Positions 23,244-35,135 of a stretch of 64,000 nt of DNA are shown in pieces; position 1 is the stretch's first letter; every line of letters begins with the position of its first letter. The position numbers were made by a program, and so were the translations under genes. The notes beneath the pieces are model-generated. The model was not told the origin of the DNA. It was given only the letters and a program-made list of their open reading frames with translations, and made no database searches. The stretch comes from Crocodylus rhombifer. Lineage: Eukaryota; Chordata; Crocodylia; Crocodylidae. The DNA is taken from assembly GCA_038503035.1 (NCBI GenBank), contig JAVSML010000938.1, positions 193,880 through 257,879 of the forward strand, given 5' to 3'.

Positions 23244-24359
23244 ATGGCAAAGCTTCCGGGGCCAGGACTCCAACTTACGTCTCTGGGGATCGGCAAATAA
23301 TGTTGTTCCACCATCAGTCTTGCTGAAGCTGCCAACAGACTTTTCAACAGGAGCATGATCTAAAACCCACTGAAGACAATGAGAGATTTCCCAGTGTCTT
23401 TGTTAGCTTTAGATCAGGTCCTTGCTGCTAAATGAGTTCCTGCGTGGATATGTGTACCACTGAGGTTTGATTTGGGACTGACACCTATCAGTCTGCCTCA
23501 TGTGGAAACGGGTTCACTTCCTTCACTTGATGTAAAGCCAGGCCGGTGATGAAAAGCCAATGCACCTATGCTGCTTTCCACCAGCCAAGGGTCTGATCCA
23601 GTATCTCCCATTTATCTTTCCTAGGCAAGGACTCGTGGTTTTGTGTCTAGACTTGTGTTTTCTCAGAGCTTTTAATTGCTGGTTTTTTCCCTCTGAATTC
23701 TAGCAGCAGCTGAGCACTTGAGATCAGCCTTAAAAACCCTGCAGTGGCATGCCAGCATTTATATCTCAGTAAGGAAAAATATTTGTATCTCAAGCTGCCA
23801 AGTGTTTCATTTCTTTGAAAGTCATATATTTGCAACTTATGAACTATACATTGAGTTTGGAAGAATTAATGACAACTTCTGGCATATGCGCTTTTATGCT
23901 CTCATCACGGCTCTCCTAATAACTTGGTCCTGCTTTATACTGCATCCCAACGAAGGAGTTATCTTCATCCCTTTTTTACAGTGACTTGAACAGTCAGCCT
24001 CATTGCTTGTACAAATATCATGCTGATATTTGCTTTTTGTATCAGGGCTCCACAAAGTTTCCCCAGAGGAGCCGGAGGTCTGCATACTGTAGGAAGTGAT
24101 GCAGGAACAGCACCTTGGATGTCCTTTTGCAAATGGGTCTCTTCCATCTCTTGCTTCCCTGATTTATTACCTGTTTATTTGGAGAAATGTGTTTACTTGT
24201 GGAAGGACGGTTGTTGCTTGGACTGTGTGAATGAATGGCAGTGGTGATAGGGAGGTATCTATAGGCAGCCTACAAAGATTGGGACCAGACCAAAACGCCT
24301 GAACATTAATTTGGAAAGGAATACATGCATATTCCTTTCTCTCTGGGTGTTAAAAAGCA
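23244..24359. other. No feature recognised
   Basis: Single-copy-looking AT-rich DNA. Confidence 0.45.
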
Positions 24360-24575
24360 GGAGACAGGACAGTGCAATGGGAATCAGAAAAGCTGGATGC
24401 CACTCCAGGGTCTGCCTTTCCTGGGACCTTTTCTATAGTCTTTGTCCAGTCACTTTACCTCTGACTGATCTATTCTGATTATCAGCTCTTCATGAATGTC
24501 GTTTTGTGTTTGTACAGCACCTTGCACAGTAGGGCCCTGATACTGGCTGGAGCATCTAGACTCTACTGTAATAAC
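24360..24575 (+). mobile_element. CORE-SINE (MIR-like) with tail
   Basis: The MIR-like 5' part ('gcaatgggaatcagaaaag', 'ttgtccagtcactttacctc') is followed by the tail 'tttgtacagcaccttgcaca', 'gtagggccctgatactggc' and 'ctactgtaataaca'. Confidence 0.6.
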
Positions 24576-24941
24576 ATGGCTGAACATTTTCATTTATATC
24601 TGTGGTAAGTTAAGCATCAAGGACAAAGCTGTACCCACCCCACCAGACATGTCATACAATGATAGGAAAAGATATGACATGGCTCATCAAAAAGGAATTT
24701 CACTTATTTTAATTTCTGAAAATACCATTTAAATTCAGGCCCATACTTACATTCAGAACCAATAGATACACATAGAACAGCTTTTCAGGACTTCACAATC
24801 ATTGTCATTTACATAGTAATGAAGTGATGAGATTACATTTTAGAAGCAACTTGCTTTAGAATGTAAAAAGTATGATGAAGGATTTTTTTTTCTCATTATT
24901 TCATATTCATCTCCTTATGGTCTTCCTTTTCTCAATCTTTC

Positions 24942-24960
24942 TTTTTTTTTTTTTTTTTTT
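24942..24960. repeat. Poly-T run
   Basis: Nineteen consecutive T residues preceded by CTTTC-rich sequence. It lies 3' of SSTR5 on its strand. Confidence 0.85.
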
Positions 24961-25157
24961 GCAATTTTTTGCTTGAAATGTATTGACGCCCTCCTTGAAT
25001 AGTAACTTCTGATTCTCTTATTCAGGTTAATTACAGTAAAACAATGCAGATGGACTAAGCAGCATTTCAAAACCGTGGGCATGTACATCATTCCAAGATC
25101 AGTGCTATGACCTAGGTTACGCTGAAAACTGCGCCTGAAGAAATGGTGCTTTTTTCT

Positions 25158-25163
25158 TTTAAT
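25158..25163 (-). terminator. Candidate polyadenylation signal ATTAAA for SSTR5
   Basis: TTTAAT on the plus strand reads ATTAAA on the minus strand, about 620 nt after the stop codon. Another ATTAAA lies at 25715-25720, only about 65 nt after the stop. I see no canonical AATAAA close by. Neither choice can be confirmed from sequence alone. Confidence 0.2.
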
Positions 25164-25784
25164 GGGACATATCACTGACGACACTTTCAAGCACAGGTTG
25201 GGCCAAATCGACCAACGTTGACTGTATAATCTGTTAATTTGCCTATTGGATAATTTGCCATTGTTCTGATTTCCTCTCCGCTGACTCCTTTCTCAGCCAC
25301 CCTCAACTCCTGGTCACTACTGGCTACTCTGCCATTATTTGCATGCCCCTTGGACTGGTGACATAGCCAGAGTTTACGGTACTTTCAGCTTTGGGTGGAT
25401 CGTGGCAATATAAAGTAGCCATCCACTCAGCTTATCAAGATGGTTTAAACAGGATTTTGCAGGATGTTGCTCACCCTCCTTCCCCGACCAACACAAAATA
25501 GGCAGAATATATCAGTAAACCCATTCCCGAGTACATGAAAAAGGAAAGGAGTCCCATAAATTCACCAGTGTCGGCTACGTTGTTGTAAGCGTCCCACAAA
25601 ACCCGATCTCATCCATTATACCTTTACCTAGGAGAGAGGGGGAAAAAACTATGTACATTTGTTTGAGCTGCTGAGTCTGAGGACGTCAGCTTTACCAAGA
25701 TATTATCACTGGTTTTTAATCTCCCCAGTTTTCCACCTCTATGAGTTATTTACGGGGGGGGGGTTTCCTCTCCGAGCTGTAGCC

Positions 25785-26897
25785 TTACACCTTACTTGTT
25801 TGCATATGTCCGTTGAATTCTATATTTCTCTGGGTTAGCATCGATTCTTGCAAACGGCTGCTGTTTTCCTGCCTGTGCTCAATCGGGTCTCCATCTTCGA
25901 TGCCATTCCCCTTCCGGAGGCACAGGACTTTCTGAAAACTCTGCTTGAAGTTGTCAGAGAGAAATCCATAAAGGATGGGGTTGGCACAGCTGTTGGCATA
26001 AGACAAAACCACCACAAAGAAGTAAACACCGAGCAACACCGGGTCCTCTGGCAATATGAATATCAAATTGATGATGTTCAGGATGTAAAACGGGAGCCAG
26101 CAAAACACAAAGACGACCACGATGATGACGACCATGCGGGTTACTTTCCTTTCCGAGCGCCTGCGCCTCGTACACCCGACTCGGATGCCAGAGGACTTGA
26201 CTTTAATCACGATTAGCAGGTAGCAGAGACAGATCACAAGCAGGGGGCCAAAAAACCCTAAGACCGACGTGTAAATGATGAAGGCTGCTGACCAAATGTT
26301 GATGGGGTCTGGCCAGTTCATGTTGCAGGTGTGAAAGTCTTCCTGGACATCTGAAAATATAATGACTGGAAGCACCACCAAGAAGGAGAAAGTCCAGACG
26401 GTTATACTGATCAGCTTGGCCACCCTGGGACGTCGCCACTTGGTAGACTTGATAGGATGAACCACAGCAAGATAGCGGTCCATGCTCATGACAGTCAAGC
26501 AAAAGATACTGGTGAACTGATTAATGCCATCTGCCGTCATAACCAGCCGACATAAAAAGGAGCCAAAGGGCCAGTAGGAGATGGCATTCTGAGTTGCCAA
26601 GAATGGCAAACCAAGCATAAAGAGTACATCAGCTACTGCTAAATTCAAGATGTAAATGTTGGTGACGGTTTTCATCTTGGCGTAACGCAGAACCACATAA
26701 ATGACCAGTGTGTTCCCACTGAGTCCGATTACACATACAAGGAGGTAAATGATGGGAATCAGGACTTTGTGGATGTCTTTGGAGGGGGGCAGTGCGGACA
26801 AGGTTTCGTTCTCCGTCACATTGTTCAGCAGCGAGGAGTTCATATCTTGGGAGCTGGTTTCCATGCCAAAAGCACTGGGGAAATAAGCAGCATCCAT
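25785..26897 (-). CDS. SSTR5: Somatostatin receptor type 5 (class A GPCR), complete single-exon reading frame
   Basis: This encodes a 370-residue plasma-membrane receptor of the somatostatin/cortistatin family; family members couple to Gi/o, lower cAMP and restrain hormone secretion. The N-terminus (about 1-43) has glycosylation sequons at N20, N26 and N30. TM1 carries N62 and TM2 carries D90. C116 should pair with C191 in extracellular loop 2. D123 in TM3 is the conserved ligand-lysine contact. DRY is at 140-142, CWLP at 266-269, and the SSTR signature [11 protein letters not shown] at 300-310 includes NPxxY. C326 is a likely palmitoylation site. I call SSTR5 rather than SSTR2 from the TM1-TM2 stretch, the loop-2 DVQE, LCLRKG after TM7 and the C-terminus QTSKV, a class I PDZ ligand close to the mammalian QTSKL. 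Human SSTR5 is 364 residues, so length fits. The first ATG has A at -3 and G at +4; M12 is a possible alternative start. Stop is TAA. No frameshift is seen. Confidence 0.95.
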   Translation of the reverse strand: MDAAYFPSAFGMETSSQDMNSSLLNNVTENETLSALPPSKDIHKVLIPIIYLLVCVIGLSGNTLVIYVVLRYAKMKTVTNIYILNLAVADVLFMLGLPFLATQNAISYWPFGSFLCRLVMTADGINQFTSIFCLTVMSMDRYLAVVHPIKSTKWRRPRVAKLISITVWTFSFLVVLPVIIFSDVQEDFHTCNMNWPDPINIWSAAFIIYTSVLGFFGPLLVICLCYLLIVIKVKSSGIRVGCTRRRRSERKVTRMVVIIVVVFVFCWLPFYILNIINLIFILPEDPVLLGVYFFVVVLSYANSCANPILYGFLSDNFKQSFQKVLCLRKGNGIEDGDPIEHRQENSSRLQESMLTQRNIEFNGHMQTSKV

Positions 26898-26959
26898 TTT
26901 TTCCCTTCCCTAATTTTCTTTCAGTCTAAGGAAGATTAGAATTCACCAATGTCTTGTGC
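26898..26959 (-). other. SSTR5: Predicted 5' UTR part of the SSTR5 coding exon, bounded by a splice acceptor
   Basis: On the minus strand, a pyrimidine tract of about 25 nt (alternating CT and TTT) ends in TTTCAG at 26961-26960 and is followed by GCACAAGACATT. This is a near-ideal 3' splice site. The 62 nt between it and the ATG would be the exon-borne 5' UTR. Mammalian SSTR5 also has a spliced noncoding leader, which supports the reading, but no transcript data are available here. The alternative is a promoter directly upstream with no splicing; the CT tract would then be only a (GA)n microsatellite. Confidence 0.6.
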
Positions 26960-26961
26960 CT

Positions 26962-26986
26962 GAAAGAGAGAGAGAGAAAGAGAGAA
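26962..26986. repeat. (GA)n/(CT)n microsatellite tract
   Basis: An almost pure purine run (GA repeats with AAAG interruptions) on the plus strand. On the minus strand it is the polypyrimidine tract of the predicted SSTR5 acceptor, so its length could affect splicing. Confidence 0.75.
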
Positions 26987-27134
26987 GAACAAATTAAAAG
27001 CTCATTTTTACAGGTTGCGCATGGGAAGGGCTCTACCCAGAAGTCGTATTTATATTAAGTAGCTGCCACGTGCATTGCTCAGTGTACCATAAATATCAGC
27101 AATATATATGATTATCAGCAATTGTCTGATCGTA

Positions 27135-27184
27135 TCATATATTTATGATTTACATCATATATTTATGACTTCTGTCATAAATAT
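27135..27184. repeat. AT-rich tandem/hairpin sequence upstream of the SSTR5 exon
   Basis: TCATATATTTATGA occurs twice in tandem. ATATTTATGAC (27159-27169) pairs exactly with GTCATAAATAT (27174-27184) around a 4-nt loop. It lies in the predicted SSTR5 intron about 200 bp from the acceptor. Confidence 0.7.
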
Positions 27185-27504
27185 AAGCAGCGATCATCTT
27201 TATATCAAGCAAGTGTTGCATTTCCCCCACTCCATCCCCAATACCTAATGATAGAAAAACCCCTAAATTGCAGCATACCAATTGTCTGTCACTGTAGATA
27301 CGGGCAAGTTGAGGTTTTGCTCTTGGGATCCGTTTGTAAGGGACTACACCACAATATTAGAGAGAGGAAAATTCAGAGGAACATTAAAAACGGCACAGTT
27401 CAAACAGATTTGAAGCTCTACTCTAACATCTAAAAAAGCAAGGGCTGTTATTGTAGGAGGACATATCCGTCATTTTTAGTAACGTTATGCTGGTAGGTTG
27501 GTAC
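27185..27504. other. Predicted SSTR5 intron, no further feature
   Basis: Lies between the AT-rich hairpin and the MITE at 27505. Confidence 0.4.
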
Positions 27505-27760
27505 TGGGCGTTTCTACATGAGATGCTTAATGCACATTAGCCTAATAACACCGTGCAGTAACATGCTGGGCAAAAACCGTGCTAATACACTACCGTGCGG
27601 TACTACCAGGCTACTACAGTTAGCAGGATAAAAAACCACGCGCCGGCACTACCGTGCAATAATTCTAGTTACTGCTCATTTAGTTAGTACTTCATTATGT
27701 AAGTACTAAATTAAATGTGCAGTAATTACTGTGCATAAATGAACGTGTAGATGCGCCCAC
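27505..27760. mobile_element. MITE, subfamily shared with 16405
   Basis: The left end TACTGGGCGTTTCTACATGA pairs with the right end ACGTGTAGATGCGCCCA. The core contains 'cctaataacaccgtgcagta' and 'cacgcgccggcactacc', matching 16405-16672 in the same orientation. Confidence 0.75.
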
Positions 27761-30700
27761 TATGGACTACCGTCGCCCAAGAAAGCCCTGCCAATCAGGA
27801 ATATTACTTTCTGCGAGTCATTATGGCACACCCTGTGCTATCCAAAATGATTCCACAACCCATCTATCTCCCTCACATTTTATGCTTCATACCCTTCCCG
27901 AGACCAATATTTGAAGTCATTTTTTGTTGTTGTTTTTCCAGCATGAACCCCCTCCCCCTCCCACTTGATCTTCAATTAAAAGAGATTAGGCATTGATGCG
28001 GGGCCAAACTTTGAACGACTTTTAGCAACAAAGGTGTCACAATCAAAGCTTTTGAAAATGCAACATCTGCCATAGGTGTTTAGCAATTTTTATTTTTTTT
28101 TATTTTTTTTTTTAAGTCTGATCCTGGGCTCTTTTACTATAATCCGGCCCTTTTAAAAACCAGGCATGAATCCATTCTGAGTACATGTGAAATGAAACCG
28201 CCTGTCAAAGTGCCTTGGGGCAAAAGGCTGGTTTTAAAATCCAGAGCCAAACCTAGATTTCCATTCTGCATTTGAGGCTTTTTCTGCTGAAATCTCTCTC
28301 AGATCTGTCGGCTGACAGAGAAGCAATCTGAGCTGATAGATTCGCACGCCGCTTACAGTCTGGCAGACCCCAATGAAAACCCGTGGGAAGCATCAGCATC
28401 TGTGTAGGTGTGGAAAACAAAACCCTCCACAGTAAGCAGCAAAACCTGAGCAAAAAACGCTATGATACCTATAATGGAAGCACCCTCACGTTAGGACGTG
28501 GAAGACAGGATGAGACAAAGCACATGTCACAACTGCAAAGACGCCTCCTGTGCTGAACAACAGGAGATCAGCTTTTGTCCTTGGTAAATGTTACGTTTCC
28601 ATTAACCTTCCCCACCCGCTCTTTCTCTTTGGCCTCAAAATAGGAGTATTTGCATCTGGGAAACGCCCTTTACAGACCCAAAGCTCAGACTTTCAAGGGT
28701 GTCCTACCCCAACGAGGAGGACTAGGAGTCAAGGTTCATTTGTCAAATGGCATAGAGGAAAGCTTTCAAACTGTGCCTGACGCACCAATTATTATATTGA
28801 TTAGTGCATCCTTTGCATGCCCATTAAGTATTGATACCCTCCCTCCCTCCCTGCCATCCCAATTATTAGGGAGGAGCGCATTGGGAAGGAAAATACTCTG
28901 TGTAGGATTGTTGAGGCCGTAACGTTCAATTTTGCATTTACATGTATAACGTGATCAACTTCTGAGGCTGATCATTCAACTCTCATCTTCTCCCCTCCCA
29001 AGGAATATACAATGAGGCCAGAAGGAAGTCTGCATGGGTCCAAATAGTAACCAGGCGTCTTTAGTCCCTGCTTGTGCCCTGAAAGTCATTCTCAAGACGC
29101 CATTCTTTACTCATTTTCAACCCTCATCTGCTTTACTGTGGGCATTATTCTTTTTTTCTGAAGTGGAAATCTTACTTGCCTTCTGCCGGGGAGATGTGTG
29201 CTAGGTTACAGTTAAGGGAAGGTGACCTAAAGAGTCTCCCAAGCATCTTATGCATCCAATGAATGCCCCCCCCCAGCTTGCACTGAGTTGGCTGAAGGCT
29301 TATGATATCTTGCTCCAGCTTCCAAGGCATGCATTCAAGCCCTGCTGCGGGGCTGCGAGTAAAGGCCACCCCCAGTTGTCAGCGGGTGCCCGGTCGCTTA
29401 GGCTAGGAAGTCTCGAGTGGATGTCAGTGATGCGATGTGCATAAATCCCTTTCTTGTGCCTTCCACCATGCCCGCTGAATGGGCAGATCCTCGACTGCAC
29501 TGAAACCTGAGCCAGACCAGCTGAGAAAATGTCTGAAAAAAACAAAGCAAAACCACCTTATTGTTCAATTGATTTAAAAAAATATGCAGAACAGTAAAGG
29601 AGCTGCCGTACCAAAACAAAACCCAATCCTAAGCGTGGAAGGAAAGTTTGTCTCCTGCTTACCATCGCCTCCTGCCTCCCAGCAAATAAAACACGGCACG
29701 GGCAGCAGGAACATTAGTTCTGTGGACATGAACACTGCACGTAAACCAAGTGCAGTGCTGAGCCACTTGCTTTTCCAAATATTTGGATTTTAAACCATTA
29801 CTGGGAAAGCAAAGTTGTTTCCTTCTACTTGCCAAACACCGGCCATGAACTGCAAACACCACCCTCAAAGAGGAAGCCCGTTGCTCCGTGCATGTGATTT
29901 GGCATTAAGTGGGTCGAGATGGGATAAAAGGAGGCACGTTCATTCCCCCTGTTTCTCCCAAACAAATCCCTATCCTAGCATCTCTATTTGGGCCATCGCT
30001 GCCAAACTACGTGGAAGTACAGAAGAGCCAGCAGTGCCGTTCAGGGCCGGGGGCTGCCAGCGAAAGCAATTGCTCGCTACGCCATCCACACCACTTGGAA
30101 GAGAACAAGCCGAGGCAAGGAGGGATGCTGCTGCCTTTTCTGAACTTGGAGTCTGACAGATAAAGGGGTGCTTCGTGTTGCGACCCGTTTGCCTCTTCAG
30201 ATACCATCCGGCATCTTGTGCTTGTGTGACCTGCCTTGAGGCTCAGTGATAACATTGCCTCTCTCGTCTTGGGGATGTTCTGGCGTGCAAAATCACAGTT
30301 TCATCTTGCACTGCTGCACAGAGCTGCTCACCAAGGGGCACTGACCTTTTAGGGAAGCTGGAATAGACGCACCCATATAGTCCATGTGCCCCTCGCCCCT
30401 CTGCATGGCCACAGGCAGCATCGTCACGCGGGACCCATTTCACGATCATGCAGATGGTTGTGGGCGGATTTCTGCCTGTTCCAAGAGACCCCACTAATAT
30501 CCCTTGCTCTGAACCCTGCTGACACAACTTTGTGGTGGCCAAGTCGGCTCTGTAATGACTTTTTACTTCCTTTTGCATCTCACGAGTTACGCTTTCTTGG
30601 CCCGTATGCTCTGCGGGGAGGATCCATGTTCATTAGCCCGGCTGACGCCACCGCTGGCCCAGGGCACTGATAAGATGCTCGGTGTTAAGTTGGAGGCTGT

Positions 30701-31068
30701 TCCAAACGGAGGAGGCTGCCTGCCTGCCTTGGCATGAAGTGCTTTGAAGATTGCAGCTGAGCTACCTGCAGTATGGAAATGCTTCTTGGTTCTCTCCTAG
30801 TTGTCCACATTTCAGTCATGGCCATCTCACACCCTCCCCCGCCCCCACCTTCTTCTGGGAGCTCTGACTGACACCCCCACATCTTTTCCACAAAGGCAGA
30901 GGTTTAGTACTAACTGAGAATGAGGCAATGATCTCCAGGCAGTGGCCTACTCCCATGGTGGCTCCAAAGAAGTAGCCTCATAAGATGCTGAATTAACTGG
31001 AGCTCCTCAACCTCCTCCTCTTCCTCGACTTCCTGATGCATTCGATAGCTTGTCTAACTACAAGCTGA
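27761..31068. other. Predicted intron or intergenic DNA, no gene recognised
   Basis: T-rich run at 28088-28113, CCCT repeats at about 28840-28855 and a C run at 29267-29275. Open frames here are short and unconvincing. Confidence 0.4.
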
Positions 31069-31102
31069 TGCAATAAAAGATACTACCCTAAGAAATCCTT
31101 GC
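31069..31102 (+). mobile_element. Short fragment sharing the end motif of the 36238 element
   Basis: It carries 'gcaataaaagatactac' and CCCTAAGAAATCCTTG. The same terminal string occurs at 36376-36391, and its inverse at 36238-36253. Confidence 0.5.
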
Positions 31103-31308
31103 TCCTAGACTTACTAATGTCACCCTCTGTTGCATTGGGAGTGATCAGTTGTCCTCCAGAGAAGCTTTCTGCCCCAGCAAAACCATGTCTGCTTGTTTCT
31201 TGGGGGTCCTGCTGCAGTACTTCCAATCCAGGAGAAGTTTTTCCCAGTTTAATGTCCTCCAGAGAAGAGTGTGATAGATGAGGCATCTTGATGCCTGAAA
31301 TAAGTTTC

Positions 31309-31335
31309 ATCAGATGGATAGATAGGTAGATCTGA
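31309..31335. repeat. Short GATA/GATG microsatellite
   Basis: ATGGATAGATAGGTAGAT, an imperfect tetranucleotide repeat. Confidence 0.75.
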
Positions 31336-33044
31336 TGAAGCTGTTATAGCTCTTTAAGGGGTGTGTATGTATATAATTTCCTTATAGAAACCACTGCTCC
31401 CTTCCAGTCCATTGTTCTCCTCTTGCAAAATGGACAAAGGGGGCTTTGCAGTGAGGTGCAATCAGTGAATAATCATTGCCTTATAATACAATATGGCATA
31501 GTCAGCCAGTGTATAGGAGTCCGAGAAGGAAAAAGGAACATTAGAAGCAGACCAGCGTTGTCCAGCTGTCTGCTCTGTTCCAGGTCTGTGGACAGATACC
31601 GCATCAAACCAGGCTCAAGCCTGCCGTTCAGAGGGAGAGGCTGACTTGGAATAGGGCCTCAGGTGGCTACCCCAGCTGAATGGGGACTGGTCCAATGAAG
31701 AAACATGCAGGGCGATACGTGACAGAAGTGGACTTTTCTAGGGTCAAGCCACAAAACAATGGCAACACCAAGAAGTAGACCTCTAAAAACCCAAACAAAG
31801 CAAAATGGCCAGTGATTTTTTTTTTTTTTCTCCCCGCTGTGGGGAAAAGGTTTCTGACACAACAATTCAACACTGATTTGCAAGGGGAATGGTATGAATT
31901 GGGTTTTGTTTTATTGGGGGTGCTCGTCCCTTTGGAGAGTCGCTTCCAAATCCACGTGCCCGCATGACGGGAAAGGCAGCGGTGGTCCGGGAATTGGCAC
32001 GTGCCAAATGAGATGCAAAACTTTGGTCTAATAACTTAATTTTTTTCCTTTAGAGATTCCTTGGCAGATTTTTTTTTTTTTTTTTTTTTCATAAGAGTAG
32101 GGACATTAACCCTCGCACTCTGATTAAATTCCACCTGATGAATTTTGTATTTTCAGCTCCATGGAAACCATTTAGCACTTGGGGATGGGATGAAATGCTA
32201 GTGCTAAGCTCGTCATGTTGAAACCAATATCACAAAGTCTTTCTCCTATTTTCATCAATCGGTGAGACCCTGAGTGTTGGCTGAATTTACAAGGAATTAC
32301 AAGTGTCTGAGCACGTCAAGCTTCACCGCTTCGCCAAGGCAAAAGTACAAAGGCAGTTTTATTTTGGACTCATCGCACCCGCTGCAGTAGATGCATGGGC
32401 AAAGTTCTCAGTCGTAAGTACCTGTTGGTTCTGGCAGCCTTGGAAAATGTTTCATCTGCCCTGTTTGTGACTGTGGCTAGCGAGAAGGAAAGGCAGATAA
32501 TTGGTGACGAACGCCACGTAAAGTGCGCAGGAGCTCCAGCTGGACACATCCTACCTGAAGAGACCGCAGTTTGGAGATGTGCATAAAAGGTTTCTGCTTG
32601 ATGGCATCAAGACCGACTCTACAGGCCAAATCAGTTAAGTCAGAGACTACATTCAACTAACCAGTTTCAGCCATTTTGAAACCGGTGTGCGTGCACTGAG
32701 CTTACGTTCTGTTCCAGGTCGAGACCCATCTCTTAAACTGGTTTATGCGTAACGTCTGTCCCTAGCCTGAGAGACAAGTGAATGCAGACTGTAGTCCTGA
32801 GGTTATCACTCGGTGCAGGGTGGCTTTGGGGGGACGCGGGGTACAGACCTGGAGAAGGAGCCGCTCTTCGGCAGCGGAGCAAGCAGAAACGAGGAGGAAA
32901 GCGGCGTTCTTCAGTGTATAGGTTGATGTAGACAGCAGTGTTGTACTTTTCTACAGACGCTCGTCCCTGCCCTCTTTCCATCTTTAATAAGATCTTCCCT
33001 GTAGTTGTCACGTTCCGTGAACTGATTCCCAAGTGGTTAACAGA
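31336..33044. other. No gene recognised
   Basis: T runs at about 31817-31829 and 32069-32089; otherwise featureless. Confidence 0.4.
32069..32089. repeat. Poly-T run
   Basis: About 21 consecutive T residues following CTTGGCAGA. Confidence 0.85.
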
Positions 33045-33178
33045 GGTGGTCAGTGGCATTGTACCCATTCCGTGTATGGGAAACCTGAGGCACAGTGCAG
33101 TAGACTGACTTGCCCAGCATCACCCAGCAGGCTGAACCCAGGTCAGCCTCCTCGATCGCAGTGCAGCATCCTAACCAA
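33045..33178 (+). mobile_element. MIR-like CORE-SINE, 3' half
   Basis: Contains 'gggaaacctgaggcacagtg', 'ctgacttgcccagcatcacc', 'cagcaggctgaacccaggtc' and 'gcagcatcctaacca', the well-known MIR order. Confidence 0.8.
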
Positions 33179-34394
33179 CAAAAGAATCACTTTGCCTTCA
33201 ATGCTCAGCCACTGATAATTTGGGCTTCAGTCAGAACATAACTCAATAAATGCTGGACCTTTCCATTACAAGTCTTGCTGACAGTTTGTGGAGGCACAGC
33301 TGATTTTTCATTCTGCTTCCACCTGCCAGTCTGAGCTCTACCAGGACAATTCGACCGCAACTTCAGACGGTTGCAGCAGCAGACAGCCGCTGATGAATCC
33401 CAGGGCTGGGTGACGATACAAAACCAACGTATGCTGCATAGCATGATACTTATTTGCTCGGGTTGGACTATTCATTCATAGAATATGCTTCCCTAACATT
33501 ATCCCCCTATGGGAGTTTGTGTTTGTTTGTAAAATACCCCCCTGAAATATAGCTAGGGGTCATGTGGGGTGGGGGGCACATTTACAATGACTTTTGTGCT
33601 TAAAACGGGGGAAAGAGCATGTGGATCCAGCTGAGAACATGGGGCCAGGTTAGTCCCAGGTGTAACTCCCCTATATAGAGTAGTCCCAGAAAAATAGCAA
33701 GCCCCACTCCTTACCAATGCAGCTGCTGTCTGCATAGATTATTAAAGGTAAAAAATGAACCGATGGAATAAATAGTGAAGAGGCCTTAGCATGGGTACAG
33801 GCTACCTACAAGGTGGACCCCTTCGGAGCACCTTTTAAATGTGTCTAATAATAGGCTACCTGAACCAGCCATTCTTTGGTGCAGCCTGGACAAGGTGACC
33901 TCAAGACAAACTATATAGCACAGAAGTGGCTGAAAGCAGCATCCCTGCACCTGAGCAGAAAAGATCTGGAAGAGCAAGTCTTGGAGAACGATGGTTAGGT
34001 GGCACCATTTGATTTCTGGCTCTAAGCACACAATGGTGATGTGAACTGGCAAAGTTGTACCATGGACCAGAGCAGCCCAGAATTTACTCTGAGGCAAGGA
34101 GGTGGGAACAGAAATATCTTTCAAGCTTCAACACAGACTCAAATCATCAGAGTGGTTGGACTTCTTTTTCTGTCTCCTATCGCACAAAATAATTTCTTTT
34201 CTTCCTCTCATTCCTGGCTTTTCCTTGGCCTTCCTGTCATATAAGACGTGCAAGAGTCCTTCCACCCCAGCCAATTAATGATCACATCTGTGCTGTTCTC
34301 TCTCTCACGCGTGTGTAAGAACTCACCAGCAAGAATCAAACTGTAGGCAAAAGCCAGATTTTACAAGGAGGTTGCTTTAAAGAGCATCTTTTGT
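33179..34394. other. No feature recognised
   Basis: No repeat or coding signal recognised. Confidence 0.4.
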
Positions 34395-34606
34395 GTCCAT
34401 AGAAAATTTCAGGCTGGAAGGGAACTCAGGGGGTCACATCTAGTCCAACGCCCTGCTCCAAGCAGACCAGCCCCAGCTACATCATCCCAGCCAGGGCTTT
34501 GTCTGCCTGGGTCTTAAAACCCTCCAAGGATGGAGATCCAACAGCCTCTCTAGTTAACCTGTTCCAGTGCTTCACCACGCTAGGAGAGAGTTTGTCCTAA
34601 TAACCA
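34395..34606 (-). mobile_element. CR1 LINE 3' end (5'-truncated)
   Basis: It begins 'tccatagaaaatttcaggct' and carries 'ggtcacatctagtccaacg', 'ccctgctccaagcagacc' and 'ccagggctttgtctgcctgg', with the block 'gttccagtgcttcaccac' near its end. Confidence 0.9.
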
Positions 34607-34756
34607 AGAGTCATAAGCTTGATGCTACCCAAAATTCAGATTGAAAACAATGGGTCCATGATTACTGTTCTTGTATTAAAATGTGAACAGATACCTTTAT
34701 TTTAAATAACTCTCTCCTTGCAGAGCAGGTCCTCCTGTAGGAACTGGTTCAAGGAA

Positions 34757-35135
34757 GGTGCGTCTACACATGTACATTTACTGCACAGTAATTTAGGTTA
34801 TCCAAAAACCTGCACAGTACAGATGCATGTCTACATGTGCGTGCCTGTACCACACCATAACTGTGGCAACTTACACTGACTTGGGCATAAATTTGATACC
34901 TATATGAGGCAGGTATCAAATTTATGCCCTATTAGTTACTGCGCAGTAATACATGTGTAGACACTTTACTGCACAGTTACACTGTGCTTGTGGACTGACT
35001 TGGTCCCAAGCAGTGCGCACGCAGTGTTACTGCACTTTAATGGCTGCACATGTAGATGCCAGCCTAAAAACTGCTTACTGCACAGTAATACTGCACAGTT
35101 ATTACTGTGCAGTAAATTCACATGTAGATGTCCCC
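34757..35135. mobile_element. Large palindromic MITE with internal hairpin, copy 1
   Basis: The ends GGTGCGTCTACACATGTACA and CACATGTAGATGTCCCC are inverted. 'ctgcacagtaa' motifs recur throughout, and terminal-like 'catgtgtagac' motifs recur inside near 34835, 34953 and 35050. A perfect 19-bp hairpin (GGGCATAAATTTGATACCT at 34883-34901 with its complement at 34911-34929) lies near the middle. Same family as 49456 and 50822. Confidence 0.75.

Larger units (their letters stand above)
24576..25784. other. SSTR5 3' flank, probably including its 3' UTR
   Basis: This runs 3' of the SSTR5 stop on the minus strand. A run of about 10 C (minus strand) lies 20-30 nt past the stop, at 25754-25763. Polyadenylation candidates are listed separately. 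No other gene is seen. Confidence 0.45.

Noticed and set aside
25848..26216. 122-residue plus-strand frame opposite SSTR5
   Set aside because: It is the antisense shadow of the receptor coding sequence.
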